DNA of 64,000 nucleotides, taken from positions 62,001-126,000 of the forward strand of contig CAWGCA010000048.1 in assembly GCA_963820955.1 (NCBI GenBank), read 5' to 3'. The position numbers and the translations under genes were made by a program. Under the pieces are notes generated by a model. The model was not told where the DNA came from and did no database searches. It saw nothing but the letters and a program-made list of their open reading frames with translations. This DNA comes from CAWGCA01 sp963820955 (GTDB lineage Bacteria; Pseudomonadota; Gammaproteobacteria; Chromatiales; Chromatiaceae). Of this stretch, positions 26,718-35,377 are shown piece after piece. Each line of letters starts with the position of its first letter. Positions within the stretch are counted from its first letter, which is position 1.

Positions 26718-26869
26718 TTTTTTACTTCCTCGTCCCTTCGAAATGTTAGGATTTCGCCTCGACAGCGGCCGCAGATTCTTCCAGAGCCGGGCCGCAATGT
26801 CCAAAGCAGATGTGGTTTTACTGACAAGATAGGCCGTCATGGGTTCCCTGGCGCCGTGGATGACACAAT

Positions 26870-27868
26870 ATGTTTGGATTTGGAAGGCGATATAAAAAGC
26901 CGGGTCTTGAGGTTCCGACGGCCGAAACCACGGCCCCCGGAGAGCAAAGAGAGGGGCTACTGTTCCGTCTCAAGGGCCGTCTCTCCAAAACCCGCGGCAG
27001 ATTCAGCGACGGTCTGGCCAATCTGGTCCTCGGCCGCAAGAGCATCGATGACGATCTGCTGGAAGAACTGGAGACCCTGCTGCTGATGGCCGATGTCGGC
27101 GTGGACGCAACCAGCCGCATCATTTACGACCTCACCGGCCGGGTAAAACGCAGAGAGCTGTCCGACCCGGAGACCCTTACCCGATCCCTGAAGGACCTGC
27201 TTTTGGAGACATTCGACGGCTGCGACCAACCGGTGGCCCAGCCGGCGGAAGGACGTCCTCAGGTGATTCTAATGGTTGGTATCAACGGTGCGGGAAAAAC
27301 CACCACCATCGGCAAACTGGCCAAACGGTTGCAGGAAGAAGGGCAAAGCGTAATGCTGGCCGCGGGGGACACCTTCCGTGCCGCGGCAGTGGAACAGCTG
27401 CAGACCTGGGGCCAGCGCAACAACATTCCGGTCATCGCCCAGCACAGTGGAGCAGATGCGGCATCGGTCATCTTTGATGCCCTGCAGGCTGCCACTGCAC
27501 GTGGCACTGATGTCCTGATCGCCGATACCGCTGGCCGCCTCCACACCAAGACCAATCTGATGGAGGAACTGGCCAAGATCACCCGGGTGATGAAAAAGAT
27601 CGATCCGGAGGCGCCCCATGAAGTGATGCTGGTGGTCGATGCAACCACTGGCCAGAATGCCCTGAACCAGGCACAGCAGTTCAATCAGACAGTAGGTCTC
27701 AGCGGGATTACACTGACCAAGCTGGACGGCACTGCAAAGGGGGGGATCGTCTTTGCCATCGCCGACAGACTCAAGATACCCATCCGCTTTATCGGGGTTG
27801 GCGAAGCAATCGAGGACCTTCGTCACTTCGATGCAGCGGAGTTCGTGGACGCCCTTTTCGACCAATAG
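26870..27868 (+). CDS. ftsY: Signal recognition particle receptor FtsY
   Basis: 332 residues: a short N-terminal part instead of the long acidic A domain of E. coli, then the NG GTPase domain. G1 GINGAGKTTTIGKLA near residue 141, GDTFRAAAVEQL, G3 DTAGRLHT, DATTGQNAL and G4 TKLDGTAKGG. It receives ribosome-SRP complexes at the inner membrane. First gene of ftsY-ftsE-ftsX, closely spaced (23 bases). Confidence 0.98.
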   Translation: MFGFGRRYKKPGLEVPTAETTAPGEQREGLLFRLKGRLSKTRGRFSDGLANLVLGRKSIDDDLLEELETLLLMADVGVDATSRIIYDLTGRVKRRELSDPETLTRSLKDLLLETFDGCDQPVAQPAEGRPQVILMVGINGAGKTTTIGKLAKRLQEEGQSVMLAAGDTFRAAAVEQLQTWGQRNNIPVIAQHSGADAASVIFDALQAATARGTDVLIADTAGRLHTKTNLMEELAKITRVMKKIDPEAPHEVMLVVDATTGQNALNQAQQFNQTVGLSGITLTKLDGTAKGGIVFAIADRLKIPIRFIGVGEAIEDLRHFDAAEFVDALFDQ

Positions 27869-27891
27869 CCCCAGGTGCGAAACCCTCAACC

Positions 27892-28563
27892 ATGATCTCT
27901 TTCGACAATGTGACCAAGCGCTATCCTGGCGGATACGAGGGGCTGAGCAATGTCAGCTTCCACCTTGAAGCCGGCGAAATGGCATTTCTGACCGGACACT
28001 CGGGTGCAGGGAAAAGCACCCTGCTCAAACTGATCGGGCTGCTGGAACGGAGTACCCGGGGGCAGGTGCGCGTCGCCGGTCGCAACCTGACGCGGCTTAA
28101 GAGCCGATTGATCCCCTACCACCGCCGCGAAGTGGGAATGATCTTTCAGGATCACCGACTGCTCTACGACCGCACGGTTTTCGACAACGTGGCCATGCCA
28201 CTGATCGTGGCGGGACTGAGGCATAACGAGGTCGGTCGGCGGGTGCGCGCCGCCCTGGACAAGGTCAGCCTGCTGGACAAAGAGAAGGTCTACCCGATAA
28301 CCCTTTCCGGCGGCGAGCAGCAGCGCGTTGGCATCGCCCGTGCGGTGGTGAGTAAACCCCCTGTGGTACTGGCTGACGAACCCACCGGCAACCTGGATCC
28401 AACCCTCTCCCAGGAGATCATGAGGCTTTTCGAACAGTTTAATCAAGTAGGCGTCACCCTGCTTATCGCTACCCATGACCTGGAACTGATCGGCCGCATG
28501 AAAAAACGTATTCTCATCCTGCGCGACGGCCGACTGGAGCGGGATGGATCGATACAGGTCTAA
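27892..28563 (+). CDS. ftsE: Cell division ATPase FtsE
   Basis: 223 residues. Walker A GHSGAGKSTLL, signature LSGGEQQRVGIAR, Walker B VVLADEPTGNLDP, switch histidine in IATHDLELI. With FtsX it controls periplasmic amidase activation at the septum. Overlaps ftsX by 20 bases. Confidence 0.98.
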   Translation: MISFDNVTKRYPGGYEGLSNVSFHLEAGEMAFLTGHSGAGKSTLLKLIGLLERSTRGQVRVAGRNLTRLKSRLIPYHRREVGMIFQDHRLLYDRTVFDNVAMPLIVAGLRHNEVGRRVRAALDKVSLLDKEKVYPITLSGGEQQRVGIARAVVSKPPVVLADEPTGNLDPTLSQEIMRLFEQFNQVGVTLLIATHDLELIGRMKKRILILRDGRLERDGSIQV

Positions 28564-29536
28564 GGTGATGGCTAGACATACGAACAAAAAGCGCTCGGCG
28601 AGCTTTAACGGACGCCGTCATTTACGGCTGGACAGCTGGATTCTCCGCCATCTGCAGGTGGCGCTGGCGAGCCTGGGGAGACTGGCGCGCAGCCCCTTCT
28701 CCACCCTGATGACCTCCGCGGTTATCGGCATCGCCCTGGCCCTTCCGGCCGGCCTTCATCTGCTGCTTGGGAATATCCAGCAGCTGAGCGGCAACTGGGA
28801 TGGAGCTGCCACCATCTCCCTGTTCCTCAGACAGGAGACGACACAACAGCGGGTTGACCGACTGGTGAAGGAGGTGCGGGCAAAGCAGGATGTTACCAGT
28901 GCCCGACTGATTACCCGGGAGCAGGCACTGGAGGAATTTCGGCGCCTCAGCGGCTTTTCGGGCGCCCTTGACAGTCTCGGAGAAAACCCCCTGCCAGCGG
29001 TAATCGTGGTGGAACCGTTGACCGAAACACCGGAAGCCGCGGAAGCCATGCTGAACGCGTTGCGACAGTTAACCGAGGTCGAGTTCGCCCAGCTGGATTT
29101 ACAATGGGTACGTCGCTTTCACGCCATTGCCGATATTGCACGACGTGGAGTGCTGGTACTTGCCTCCCTGCTCGGCCTGGCGGTTTTGCTGATCGTGGTC
29201 AACACCATCCGCCTGGAGATTCAAAACCGCCACGCAGAGATCGAGATTACCAAGCTGATCGGGGCCACCAACGCCTTCATTCGGCGTCCGTTTCTCTATT
29301 GCGGTATCTTGTACGGTCTGTTTGGCGGCTTGATCGCCTGGCTGCTGGTCACTCTTTCTCTATCGCTGCTGGACAGTCCTGTCGCCAGACTGGCGGGGCT
29401 CTATGGCAGTGGTTTCCATCTCCAGGGCATGGATATCGCTGTCCTGCTCCTGCTGGTCAGCGGCAGCACCCTGCTGGGCCTGGGTGGTTCCTGGATCGCG
29501 GTGGGAAGGCATCTGAACGAAATTGAGCCGAGCTGA
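28544..29536 (+). CDS. ftsX: Cell division permease-like protein FtsX
   Basis: 330 residues: basic cytoplasmic N-terminus, a first membrane helix (LMTSAVIGIALALPAGLHLLL), a periplasmic loop of about 100 residues that contacts amidase activators (QRVDRLVKEVRAKQDVTSARL, LPAVIVVEPLTETP), then three membrane helices with LVVNTIRLEIQNRHAEIEI-type coupling segment. The ATG at 28544 has GGAG upstream; a second ATG at 28568 is possible but lacks proper spacing. Confidence 0.96.
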   Translation: MDRYRSKVMARHTNKKRSASFNGRRHLRLDSWILRHLQVALASLGRLARSPFSTLMTSAVIGIALALPAGLHLLLGNIQQLSGNWDGAATISLFLRQETTQQRVDRLVKEVRAKQDVTSARLITREQALEEFRRLSGFSGALDSLGENPLPAVIVVEPLTETPEAAEAMLNALRQLTEVEFAQLDLQWVRRFHAIADIARRGVLVLASLLGLAVLLIVVNTIRLEIQNRHAEIEITKLIGATNAFIRRPFLYCGILYGLFGGLIAWLLVTLSLSLLDSPVARLAGLYGSGFHLQGMDIAVLLLLVSGSTLLGLGGSWIAVGRHLNEIEPS

Positions 29537-29561
29537 GGAATCAGCAGCGCACACCCCCCGA

Positions 29562-29583
29562 GAAAGGAACTTTCCTCATTTTT
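29562..29583 (+). terminator. Possible weak ftsX terminator
   Basis: Short stem GAAAG-GAA-CTTTC (29562-29574) followed by CTCATTTTT. Five base pairs only; it ends exactly where the CIRCE element begins. Confidence 0.3.
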
Positions 29584-29608
29584 AGCACTCCCTCTTGAAG
29601 AGTGCTAA
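29582..29608 (+). promoter_or_regulatory. Perfect CIRCE element (HrcA operator) upstream of rpoH
   Basis: Left arm TTAGCACTC (29582-29590), nine-base spacer, right arm GAGTGCTAA (29600-29608): exactly the consensus CIRCE inverted repeat. HrcA repressor binds this element at heat-shock operons. It lies 66 bases before the rpoH start codon. HrcA itself is not in the window. Confidence 0.9.
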
Positions 29609-29613
29609 AATTT

Positions 29614-29640
29614 CTGGCACTCCCGTTTTGAGAGTGATAA
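29614..29640 (+). promoter_or_regulatory. Second, imperfect CIRCE-like element
   Basis: CTGGCACTC (29614-29622), nine-base spacer, GAGTGATAA (29632-29640): the same geometry as the perfect copy 5 bases away, with two mismatches in the left arm and one in the right arm compared with consensus. A candidate promoter -10 (TATAGT at 29649-29654, with TTGAGA about 15 bases upstream) overlaps this operator, which would let HrcA block polymerase. Confidence 0.7.
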
Positions 29641-29674
29641 CATAATACTATAGTTAATTAGTAGGATATTTCAA

Positions 29675-30526
29675 ATGGGCAAACAGCTTGCTATTGCGAC
29701 CACCCTTCCCACCGGGGATATTGATTCCTATATAAGCGCTGCTTACCAGTTGCCTATGCTAAGCGCGGATGAAGAGTATAACTTGGCGGTGAGTCTACGC
29801 GACGACCAGGATCTGGATGCGGCCCGGGTGCTGGTGATGTCGCATCTGCGCTTTGTGATTAAAGTGGCTCGCGGGTATTCGGGATACGGTCTGGCCCTGC
29901 CCGACTTGATTCAAGAGGGCACCGTTGGCCTGATGAAAGCGGTTCGTCGCTTCGACCCGGAACTCGGCGTCCGACTGGTCTCTTTTGCTGTCCATTGGAT
30001 AAAGGCGGAGATTCATGAATTCGTGCTCCGCAACTGGCGAATCGTCAAGGTAGCCACGACCAAAGCGCAACGCAAACTCTTCTTCAACCTGCGCAGTTCC
30101 AAGAAGCGGCTCGGCTGGTTCTCTCAGCAAGAGGTGGAGGATGTGGCACAGGAGCTAGGTGTCAAACCTCAAACGGTGCGGGAAATGGAGGCCCGACTGA
30201 ATAACCACGACATGGCATTTGACGGCACCGCCGTTGCAGATGACGATCATACGCCGGCTGCGCCGGCCGCATACCTCCCGGACCTGCGGATGGAACCGGC
30301 TGCCCAGTTGGAGCGACTGGACACCGAGGATAACGACAGGCAGAAGCTGTACACCGCCCTGGCAGGACTGGATGAACGCAGCCGATCGATCCTGGAGGCC
30401 CGCTGGCTGGCGGAGAAAAAACTCACTCTTCATCAACTGGCCGAGCGTTTTGGGGTATCGGCGGAGCGCATTCGCCAGATTGAAAAGGCGGCAATGAAAA
30501 AAATCAGAGGCGAACTGGCGGCCTGA
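29675..30526 (+). CDS. rpoH: Heat-shock sigma factor sigma-32
   Basis: 283 residues. The RpoH box is AQRKLFFNLRSSKKRLGWF. Region 2 reads LVMSHLRFVIKVARGYSGYGLALPDLIQEGTVGLMKAV; region 4 HTH reads LHQLAERFGVSAERIRQIEKAAMKKI. It directs heat-shock gene transcription. It follows ftsEX as in most gammaproteobacteria, but here two CIRCE-type operators lie upstream, adding HrcA control. Confidence 0.98.
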   Translation: MGKQLAIATTLPTGDIDSYISAAYQLPMLSADEEYNLAVSLRDDQDLDAARVLVMSHLRFVIKVARGYSGYGLALPDLIQEGTVGLMKAVRRFDPELGVRLVSFAVHWIKAEIHEFVLRNWRIVKVATTKAQRKLFFNLRSSKKRLGWFSQQEVEDVAQELGVKPQTVREMEARLNNHDMAFDGTAVADDDHTPAAPAAYLPDLRMEPAAQLERLDTEDNDRQKLYTALAGLDERSRSILEARWLAEKKLTLHQLAERFGVSAERIRQIEKAAMKKIRGELAA

Positions 30527-30579
30527 CCCGACTGTCTCGCCAAGGGTAGGTTCTTGAGTTCGAAACCGGCATGTCCTCA

Positions 30580-30606
30580 TCGCTTTTTTATGCAACAGAA
30601 AAGCGA
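30580..30606 (+). other. Dyad downstream of rpoH
   Basis: Perfect 8-bp inverted repeat TCGCTTTT/AAAAGCGA (30580-30587 and 30599-30606) with an 11-base loop. No T tract follows, so it is not a classical terminator. Confidence 0.4.
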
Positions 30607-30746
30607 GTGAAGGGCCGCATTCAAATCTCCTATTTTCCGCCAGTCAATTCTTTTGCTAGACTCGCCGGAGTCATAACCGAGATGACCGGGAAATAACAAT
30701 ACTAATATCCCAAAAAAGTTAAATAAATATCAGGAGATTATTAACG

Positions 30747-31253
30747 ATGAAAAAACTAGCTTTGGCGCTGTCCCTGGCCGCCTTTTCCGCCGCCGGACAG
30801 AGCGCGGTCTTCATGTCAGCGGAGTGGGCCCAGCAGGCCTGCGAAGCCTGGAATGCTGAAGAACAGCTGACCACCGGGCTGGCGGGGGACTGGATCGACA
30901 ACAATGCGGACCGGGGCTACAAGGTGATTCAGATCTACCGCACCGAATGCCCTGACAGCCCGCGGGTGGAACTGACCATAAGCGCCGAGGGCGGCATGGC
31001 AAAATGCACCTACGGAGGCGCGGTTGCCCATGCCGAATTAAACAGTGACGTCGACTATCTGATGTATGCCACGGACGAAGACTGGGTCTGCATGGGCGAG
31101 GGCAAATGGGGCTGCGGCCCAATGGGTGCCATGGCGACGGGTAAATTGAAATTCGAAGGACCTAAGATGGAGGCCATGAGTGTGATGGGGCCATTCGAAG
31201 GCTTCCTGCTGCTGACGGGCAAGGTGGAAACGAACAGAAATTCCTGCCCCTAG
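30747..31253 (+). CDS. Exported SCP2-like protein
   Basis: 168 residues with a signal peptide (MKKLALALSLAAFSAAGQSA). The mature part resembles SCP2 sterol-carrier-type domains: FMSAEWAQQACEAWNAEE, GYKVIQIYRTECPDSPRVEL, KCTYGGAVAHAEL, DYLMYATDEDWVCMG and GKLKFEGPKMEAMSVMGPFEGFLLLTGKV. Five cysteines fit a periplasmic, disulfide-bonded protein. Lipid binding is inferred from family resemblance only. It is monocistronic, with a good GGAG site before and a strong terminator after it. Confidence 0.75.
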   Translation: MKKLALALSLAAFSAAGQSAVFMSAEWAQQACEAWNAEEQLTTGLAGDWIDNNADRGYKVIQIYRTECPDSPRVELTISAEGGMAKCTYGGAVAHAELNSDVDYLMYATDEDWVCMGEGKWGCGPMGAMATGKLKFEGPKMEAMSVMGPFEGFLLLTGKVETNRNSCP

Positions 31254-31305
31254 CGCATTCGACATCTGCGGGCCGGCTTGAATAGCCGACCCGTGATAGC
31301 CGACT

Positions 31306-31334
31306 AAAGGCCCCGTTAAAAGGGGCCTTTTTTT
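31306..31334 (+). terminator. Rho-independent terminator after the SCP2-like gene
   Basis: Stem AAAGGCCCC/GGGGCCTTT (31306-31314 and 31322-31330) with a seven-base loop and a run of seven T. Textbook intrinsic terminator. Confidence 0.93.
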
Positions 31335-31539
31335 GCGTGCTCTAATGTGACATTTCTAGTCCGTTAAATTTTTGAAATCGAGATAAGCGCTTTGCTCCGA
31401 GGTCGATTCCCTTTAAAATTACGGTTTTATGCGCATCGGTATCATCTGATCCTAATAAACACCAGCCAGTCAATGCTGGCGTGACCACTGTCTCACCATT
31501 CGGCTAGAAAAACCTAGACTCCAGAGGAGGGTCCACTCA

Positions 31540-32688
31540 ATGAAAATCGCTAATCCCCTGTCCACACTGGCCGCCGTCGCCGTTCTCGGCCTGGCCGCTG
31601 CCGGACAGACCCTGGCCGCCGACCCAATCAAGATCGGCAGTTTCCTGGCGGTCACCGGGGGCGCCTCCTTCCTGGGCGACCCGGAGCTCAAGACCCTGCA
31701 GATGTATGTCGATGAAATCAACGCCGGCGGCGGCATCGACGGCCGGCAGATCGAACTGGTGCACTATGATACCGGCGGAAATGCCAAAGAGGCGGTGGGT
31801 TTCGCCAAACGCCTGATCAAGAAGGACCAGGTAGACCTGATCGTCGGTGGCTCCACCTCTGGCTCTACCCTGGCGGCCATGCCGGAGGTGGGGAAGAGCG
31901 GGACGCCCTTTATCTCGCTGGCCGGCTCGGTCAAGATCATCGATCCGGTACAGAAATGGGTATTCAAGATGCCCCATACCGACCGGATGGCGGCGGCAAA
32001 AATATTCGAGGACATGAAGAAACGCGGCGTCAGCAAGATCGCCCTGATCAGCGGCAGCGGCGGTTTCGGCAAGTCCGGCCGCGCCCAGACGCTGGCCCTG
32101 GCCCCGGAGTACGGTATCGAAGTGGTATCCGACGAGTCCTACGGCGCCAAGGACACGGACATGACCGCCCAGCTGACCAAGGTCCGCGCCACCGATGCCC
32201 AGGCGATTCTCAATTTCGGTTTCGGTAGCGGCCCTGCCATCGTTACCAAGAATGTCCGGCAGCTGGGAATAGAACTGCCCCTCTATCAGTCCCACGGGGT
32301 TGCCTCCAAGAAATATATCGAACTGGCCGGTGACGCCGCGGAGGGCGTTCGTCTGCCCGCCGCTGCATTGCTGGTGGCCGACAAGCTGCCGGACTCCGAC
32401 CCCCAGAAGCCTGTCCTGCTGGCCTATAAGAATAAATTCGAGGCGGCTCACGGCCCCGTTTCCACCTTCGGCGGCCATGCCTACGACGGTCTGTTTATCG
32501 CCGTGGAGGCGATCAAACGCGCCGGTGGCACCGACAAGGCCAAGGTGCGGGACGAGATCGAGAAGACCCAGGGCTTCATCGGCACCGGCGGCATCTACAA
32601 CATGAGCGCCACGGATCATCTGGGGCTGGATCTCAGCGCCTTCAAGATGCTGGAGATCAAGGGCGGCGACTGGACCATAGTGGAATAG
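31540..32688 (+). CDS. Branched-chain-type ABC transporter substrate-binding protein
   Basis: 382 residues with a signal peptide (LAAVAVLGLAAAGQTLAAD) and the Peripla_BP_6 fold: IKIGSFLAVTGGASFLGDP, YVDEINAGGGIDGRQIELV, LIVGGSTSGSTLAAMPEV, ALISGSGGFGKSGRAQTL and GGHAYDGLFIAVEAIKRAGG. Proteins of this family bind branched-chain amino acids or aromatic/organic acids. The neighbouring PaaI, PaaK and IorAB make an aromatic acid ligand plausible; this is inference. Strong GAGGAGG ribosome site. Confidence 0.92.
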   Translation: MKIANPLSTLAAVAVLGLAAAGQTLAADPIKIGSFLAVTGGASFLGDPELKTLQMYVDEINAGGGIDGRQIELVHYDTGGNAKEAVGFAKRLIKKDQVDLIVGGSTSGSTLAAMPEVGKSGTPFISLAGSVKIIDPVQKWVFKMPHTDRMAAAKIFEDMKKRGVSKIALISGSGGFGKSGRAQTLALAPEYGIEVVSDESYGAKDTDMTAQLTKVRATDAQAILNFGFGSGPAIVTKNVRQLGIELPLYQSHGVASKKYIELAGDAAEGVRLPAAALLVADKLPDSDPQKPVLLAYKNKFEAAHGPVSTFGGHAYDGLFIAVEAIKRAGGTDKAKVRDEIEKTQGFIGTGGIYNMSATDHLGLDLSAFKMLEIKGGDWTIVE

Positions 32689-32709
32689 CGACCGCATACC
32701 AAGCTGCCG

Positions 32710-32743
32710 CGTAGCAGCGTCATGCGCGAACGGCGCTGCTACG
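32710..32743 (+). other. Intercistronic hairpin between binding-protein and permease genes
   Basis: Perfect 10-bp stem CGTAGCAGCG/CGCTGCTACG with a 14-base loop, between the binding-protein stop and livH start. No T tract, so probably an mRNA stabiliser that allows higher expression of the binding protein than of the membrane subunits. Confidence 0.6.
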
Positions 32744-32753
32744 GGTCCAGCCA

Positions 32754-33634
32754 ATGACCGACCAGATACTGCAATTCCTGCTGACCGGTGTCACCGTGGG
32801 CGCTACCTATGCCCTGGTGGCCCTGGGCTTCGCCATTATCTATAACGCCTCCGACGTGGTGAACTTCGCCCAGGGCGAGTTCGTCATGCTGGGCGCGATG
32901 AGCGCCATCGCCCTCTCCGCCGGTGATGGCCTGCCGCTGTGGCTGTCCCTGCTCCTGGCGGTGCTCGTCACCGTGGGGGTCGGCCTGCTGTTGCAGCGTT
33001 TCGCCATCGCCCCGGCCCGGGGCGCCTCAGTGGTAACCACCATCATCATCACCATCGGCGCATCCATCTTCCTGCGCGGGGTCGCCCTGCTGCTGTGGGG
33101 CAAGGACATTTTCGCCCTGCCCCACTTTCAGCGGCGAGCGGCCTATCCATATCGGCGAGGCCACACTGCTGCCGCAGAACCTCTGGGTGATGGGCGGCGC
33201 CGGCGGTCATGGTGCTGGGCGTACACTGGTTCTTCAACCATACGATCCTGGGCAAGGCAATCCTGGCCTGCTCCTGCAATCGCACCGCTGCCCATCTGGT
33301 GGGGATCAACGTGGGCATGATGATGTTGATCGCCTACGGCCTTTCCGCCTTTCTGGGGGCCATGGCCGGAATCCTGGTCACCCCCATCACCTTCACCTCT
33401 TACGATGCCGGCGTGATGCTCGGTCTCAAAGGCTTTTCCGCCGCTATCCTGGGCGGCATGGGCAATCCGATGGGGGCGGTGGCCGGCGGCCTGCTGCTGG
33501 GTCTGATCGAATCCCTGTCGGCCGGGTTGATTTCCTCCGGCTACAAGGATGCCATTGGTTTCATCATCCTGCTGCTGGTGCTCTTCTTCCGCCCCAGCGG
33601 GCTGTTCGGCCGCACCTCTTCGGAGCGGGTATGA
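32754..33634 (+). pseudogene. livH: LivH-type permease, broken by two single-base frame changes
   Basis: The first frame gives a normal LivH start (MTDQILQFLLTGVTVGATYA, IIYNASDVVNFAQGEFVMLG, ASIFLRGVALLLWGKDIFALP) up to about 33125. One extra T in a TTT run (33126-33128) shifts to a second frame reading FSGERPIHIGEATLLPQNLWVMGGA; one extra G near 33200 shifts to a third frame reading VMVLGVHWFFNHTILGKAI and on to the normal C-terminus FFRPSGLFGRTSS at 33634. Removing two bases restores one protein of about 293 residues, normal for LivH. Either base-calling error or a recent pseudogene. The stop overlaps livM (ATGA). Confidence 0.85.
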
Positions 33635-34617
33635 AACGGCTCGCCGGATTCTGGCTGCTGGCGGCGCTGGTGGTCCTGCTGCCGCTGGTCTTTCAGGACA
33701 ACTATTACGTCACAGTGGTGGCGGTATCCGCCGGGCTGCATGCCATCCTGGCGGTGGGGCTCAATCTGCTGATGGGCTACGCCGGCCAGATCTCTCTGGG
33801 GCATGCGGCCTTCTTCGGCATGGGCGCCTACGCCTCGGCCATCCTCACCACCCGCTTTGACTGGGACCCCTGGCTGGCAATGGTGGCCGGCATTGGTCTG
33901 ACCGGGGTAGTCGCCTTCCTGATGGCGCGCCCCATTCTGCGGCTGAAGGGCCATTACCTGGCCATGGCCACCCTGGGCCTGGGCATCATCGTGCACATCG
34001 TCCTGGTGCAGGGAGAGGAACTCACCGGCGGCCCGGATGGACTGGGGGGAATTCCTGGCCTGGCGATATTCGGCTGGCAGGTAAACAGCGACCTGCGCTG
34101 GTACATCGTCATCGGCGCCACCATGCTGCTGGTGGTCTGGCTGGCGTTGAACATCATCGCTTCCCGCAGCGGCCGCGCCCTGCGCGCCCTGCATGGCTCC
34201 GAGGTTGCCGCTGAAATGATGGGCATCAACACCACAGCAACCAAGACCGGGGTGTTCGTGCTGGCGGCGATCATCGCCTCCCTGGCGGGCAGCCTGTTTT
34301 CCCATCAGCAGACCTTTATCAGCCCTGATTCCTTCAGCTTCTTCTTCTCCATCGAACTGGTCACCATGGTGGTCTTGGGGGGAATGGCCTCGACCTATGG
34401 GGCGGTCTTTGGCGCTATCGTCCTTACCTTCCTGCCGGAACTGCTGGTGGTGTTCGAAGATTACGAAGTGATGATTTTCGGCGCTATCCTGATGCTGATT
34501 ATGATTTTTCTCCCCCAGGGCCTGTTCGTCGGCCTGCAGGAGTTGCTGGGGCGGCTGTGGCGGAAAAAAACACCGCTCGGGGCCAGCGCCGAAGAGGGTA
34601 ACCATGGCGCTGCTTAA
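33631..34617 (+). CDS. livM: Branched-chain-type ABC transporter permease LivM
   Basis: 328 residues with about eight to nine membrane helices. Family motifs GLNLLMGYAGQISLGHAAFFGMGAY (split: GYAGQISLGHAAFFGMGAYA), LTGGPDGLGGIPG, RSGRALRALHGSEVAAEMMGIN and the C-terminal VMIFGAILMLIMIFLPQGL. Begins by ATGA overlap with livH; the same frame is open upstream only because of the shifted livH reading. It overlaps livG by 14 bases. Confidence 0.95.
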   Translation: MKRLAGFWLLAALVVLLPLVFQDNYYVTVVAVSAGLHAILAVGLNLLMGYAGQISLGHAAFFGMGAYASAILTTRFDWDPWLAMVAGIGLTGVVAFLMARPILRLKGHYLAMATLGLGIIVHIVLVQGEELTGGPDGLGGIPGLAIFGWQVNSDLRWYIVIGATMLLVVWLALNIIASRSGRALRALHGSEVAAEMMGINTTATKTGVFVLAAIIASLAGSLFSHQQTFISPDSFSFFFSIELVTMVVLGGMASTYGAVFGAIVLTFLPELLVVFEDYEVMIFGAILMLIMIFLPQGLFVGLQELLGRLWRKKTPLGASAEEGNHGAA

Positions 34618-35377
34618 GGTCGAAGGATTGAGCAAATCCTTTGGCGGTGTCACCGCCATCGCCGACCTCCGCTTTGAGGTGCCCGAGGGACAGGTCTATT
34701 CAGTGATCGGCCCCAACGGAGCGGGCAAGACCACACTGTTCAATATGCTGTCGGGTATCTATCGACCTGACGAAGGCCGCGTCCGATTCCTGGAGCATGA
34801 ACTAATCGGCCGGCTGCCCCATCAGATCGCCCGCCTGGGTCTATCCCGCACCTTCCAGAATCTGCAACTGTTTTTCAACATGAGCGCACTGGACAACGTC
34901 ATGGTCGGCTGCCACCTCCGGACCCGCAGTGGTCTGCTCGGTGCCGCCCTGCGCCTGCGCAGCGTGGTTCGGGAAGAGCATCAGGCCCGCCAGTGGGCGC
35001 TGGAGTCGATGACACTTTGCGGGCTGGAGGCGTTTGTCGGCCAACAGGCAGGGGCGCTGTCCTACGGTGTCTTGAAACGGCTGGAGATTGCCCGTGCCCT
35101 CGCGCTGCAGCCCAAGCTGCTGTTGATGGACGAACCGGCTGCCGGGCTCAACGATACCGAGACCGTAGAGATGCAACAGCTCATCCGGCGCATCTGCGAG
35201 ACAGGTATCACCGTACTGCTGGTGGAACACAACATGGACCTGGTGATGCGGGCCTCCGACCGGATCCTGGTGCTGGACTACGGCAGCCGGCTGGCAGAGG
35301 GTACGCCCCAGGAGATTCAGAATGACCGCCGGGTGATCGATGCATATCTGGGAGGAGAGGTGCAGTATGCCGTCTGA
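34604..35377 (+). CDS. livG: Branched-chain-type ABC ATPase LivG
   Basis: 257 residues. Walker A GPNGAGKTTLF, LivG-type insert RLGLSRTFQNLQLFFNMSALDNVMVG (in two parts), signature-like LSYGVLKRLEIARA, Walker B LLLMDEPAAGLND, H-loop VEHNMDLVM and C-terminal LAEGTPQEIQNDRRVIDAYLG. Overlaps livF by 11 bases. Confidence 0.96.
   Translation: MALLKVEGLSKSFGGVTAIADLRFEVPEGQVYSVIGPNGAGKTTLFNMLSGIYRPDEGRVRFLEHELIGRLPHQIARLGLSRTFQNLQLFFNMSALDNVMVGCHLRTRSGLLGAALRLRSVVREEHQARQWALESMTLCGLEAFVGQQAGALSYGVLKRLEIARALALQPKLLLMDEPAAGLNDTETVEMQQLIRRICETGITVLLVEHNMDLVMRASDRILVLDYGSRLAEGTPQEIQNDRRVIDAYLGGEVQYAV

Noticed and set aside
31537..32754. 405-codon minus-strand frame over the Liv binding protein
   Set aside because: Antisense shadow; the plus-strand reading has signal peptide and family motifs.
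33187..33630. Upstream extension of the livM frame
   Set aside because: It exists only because the livH frame is shifted; LivM starts at 33631.
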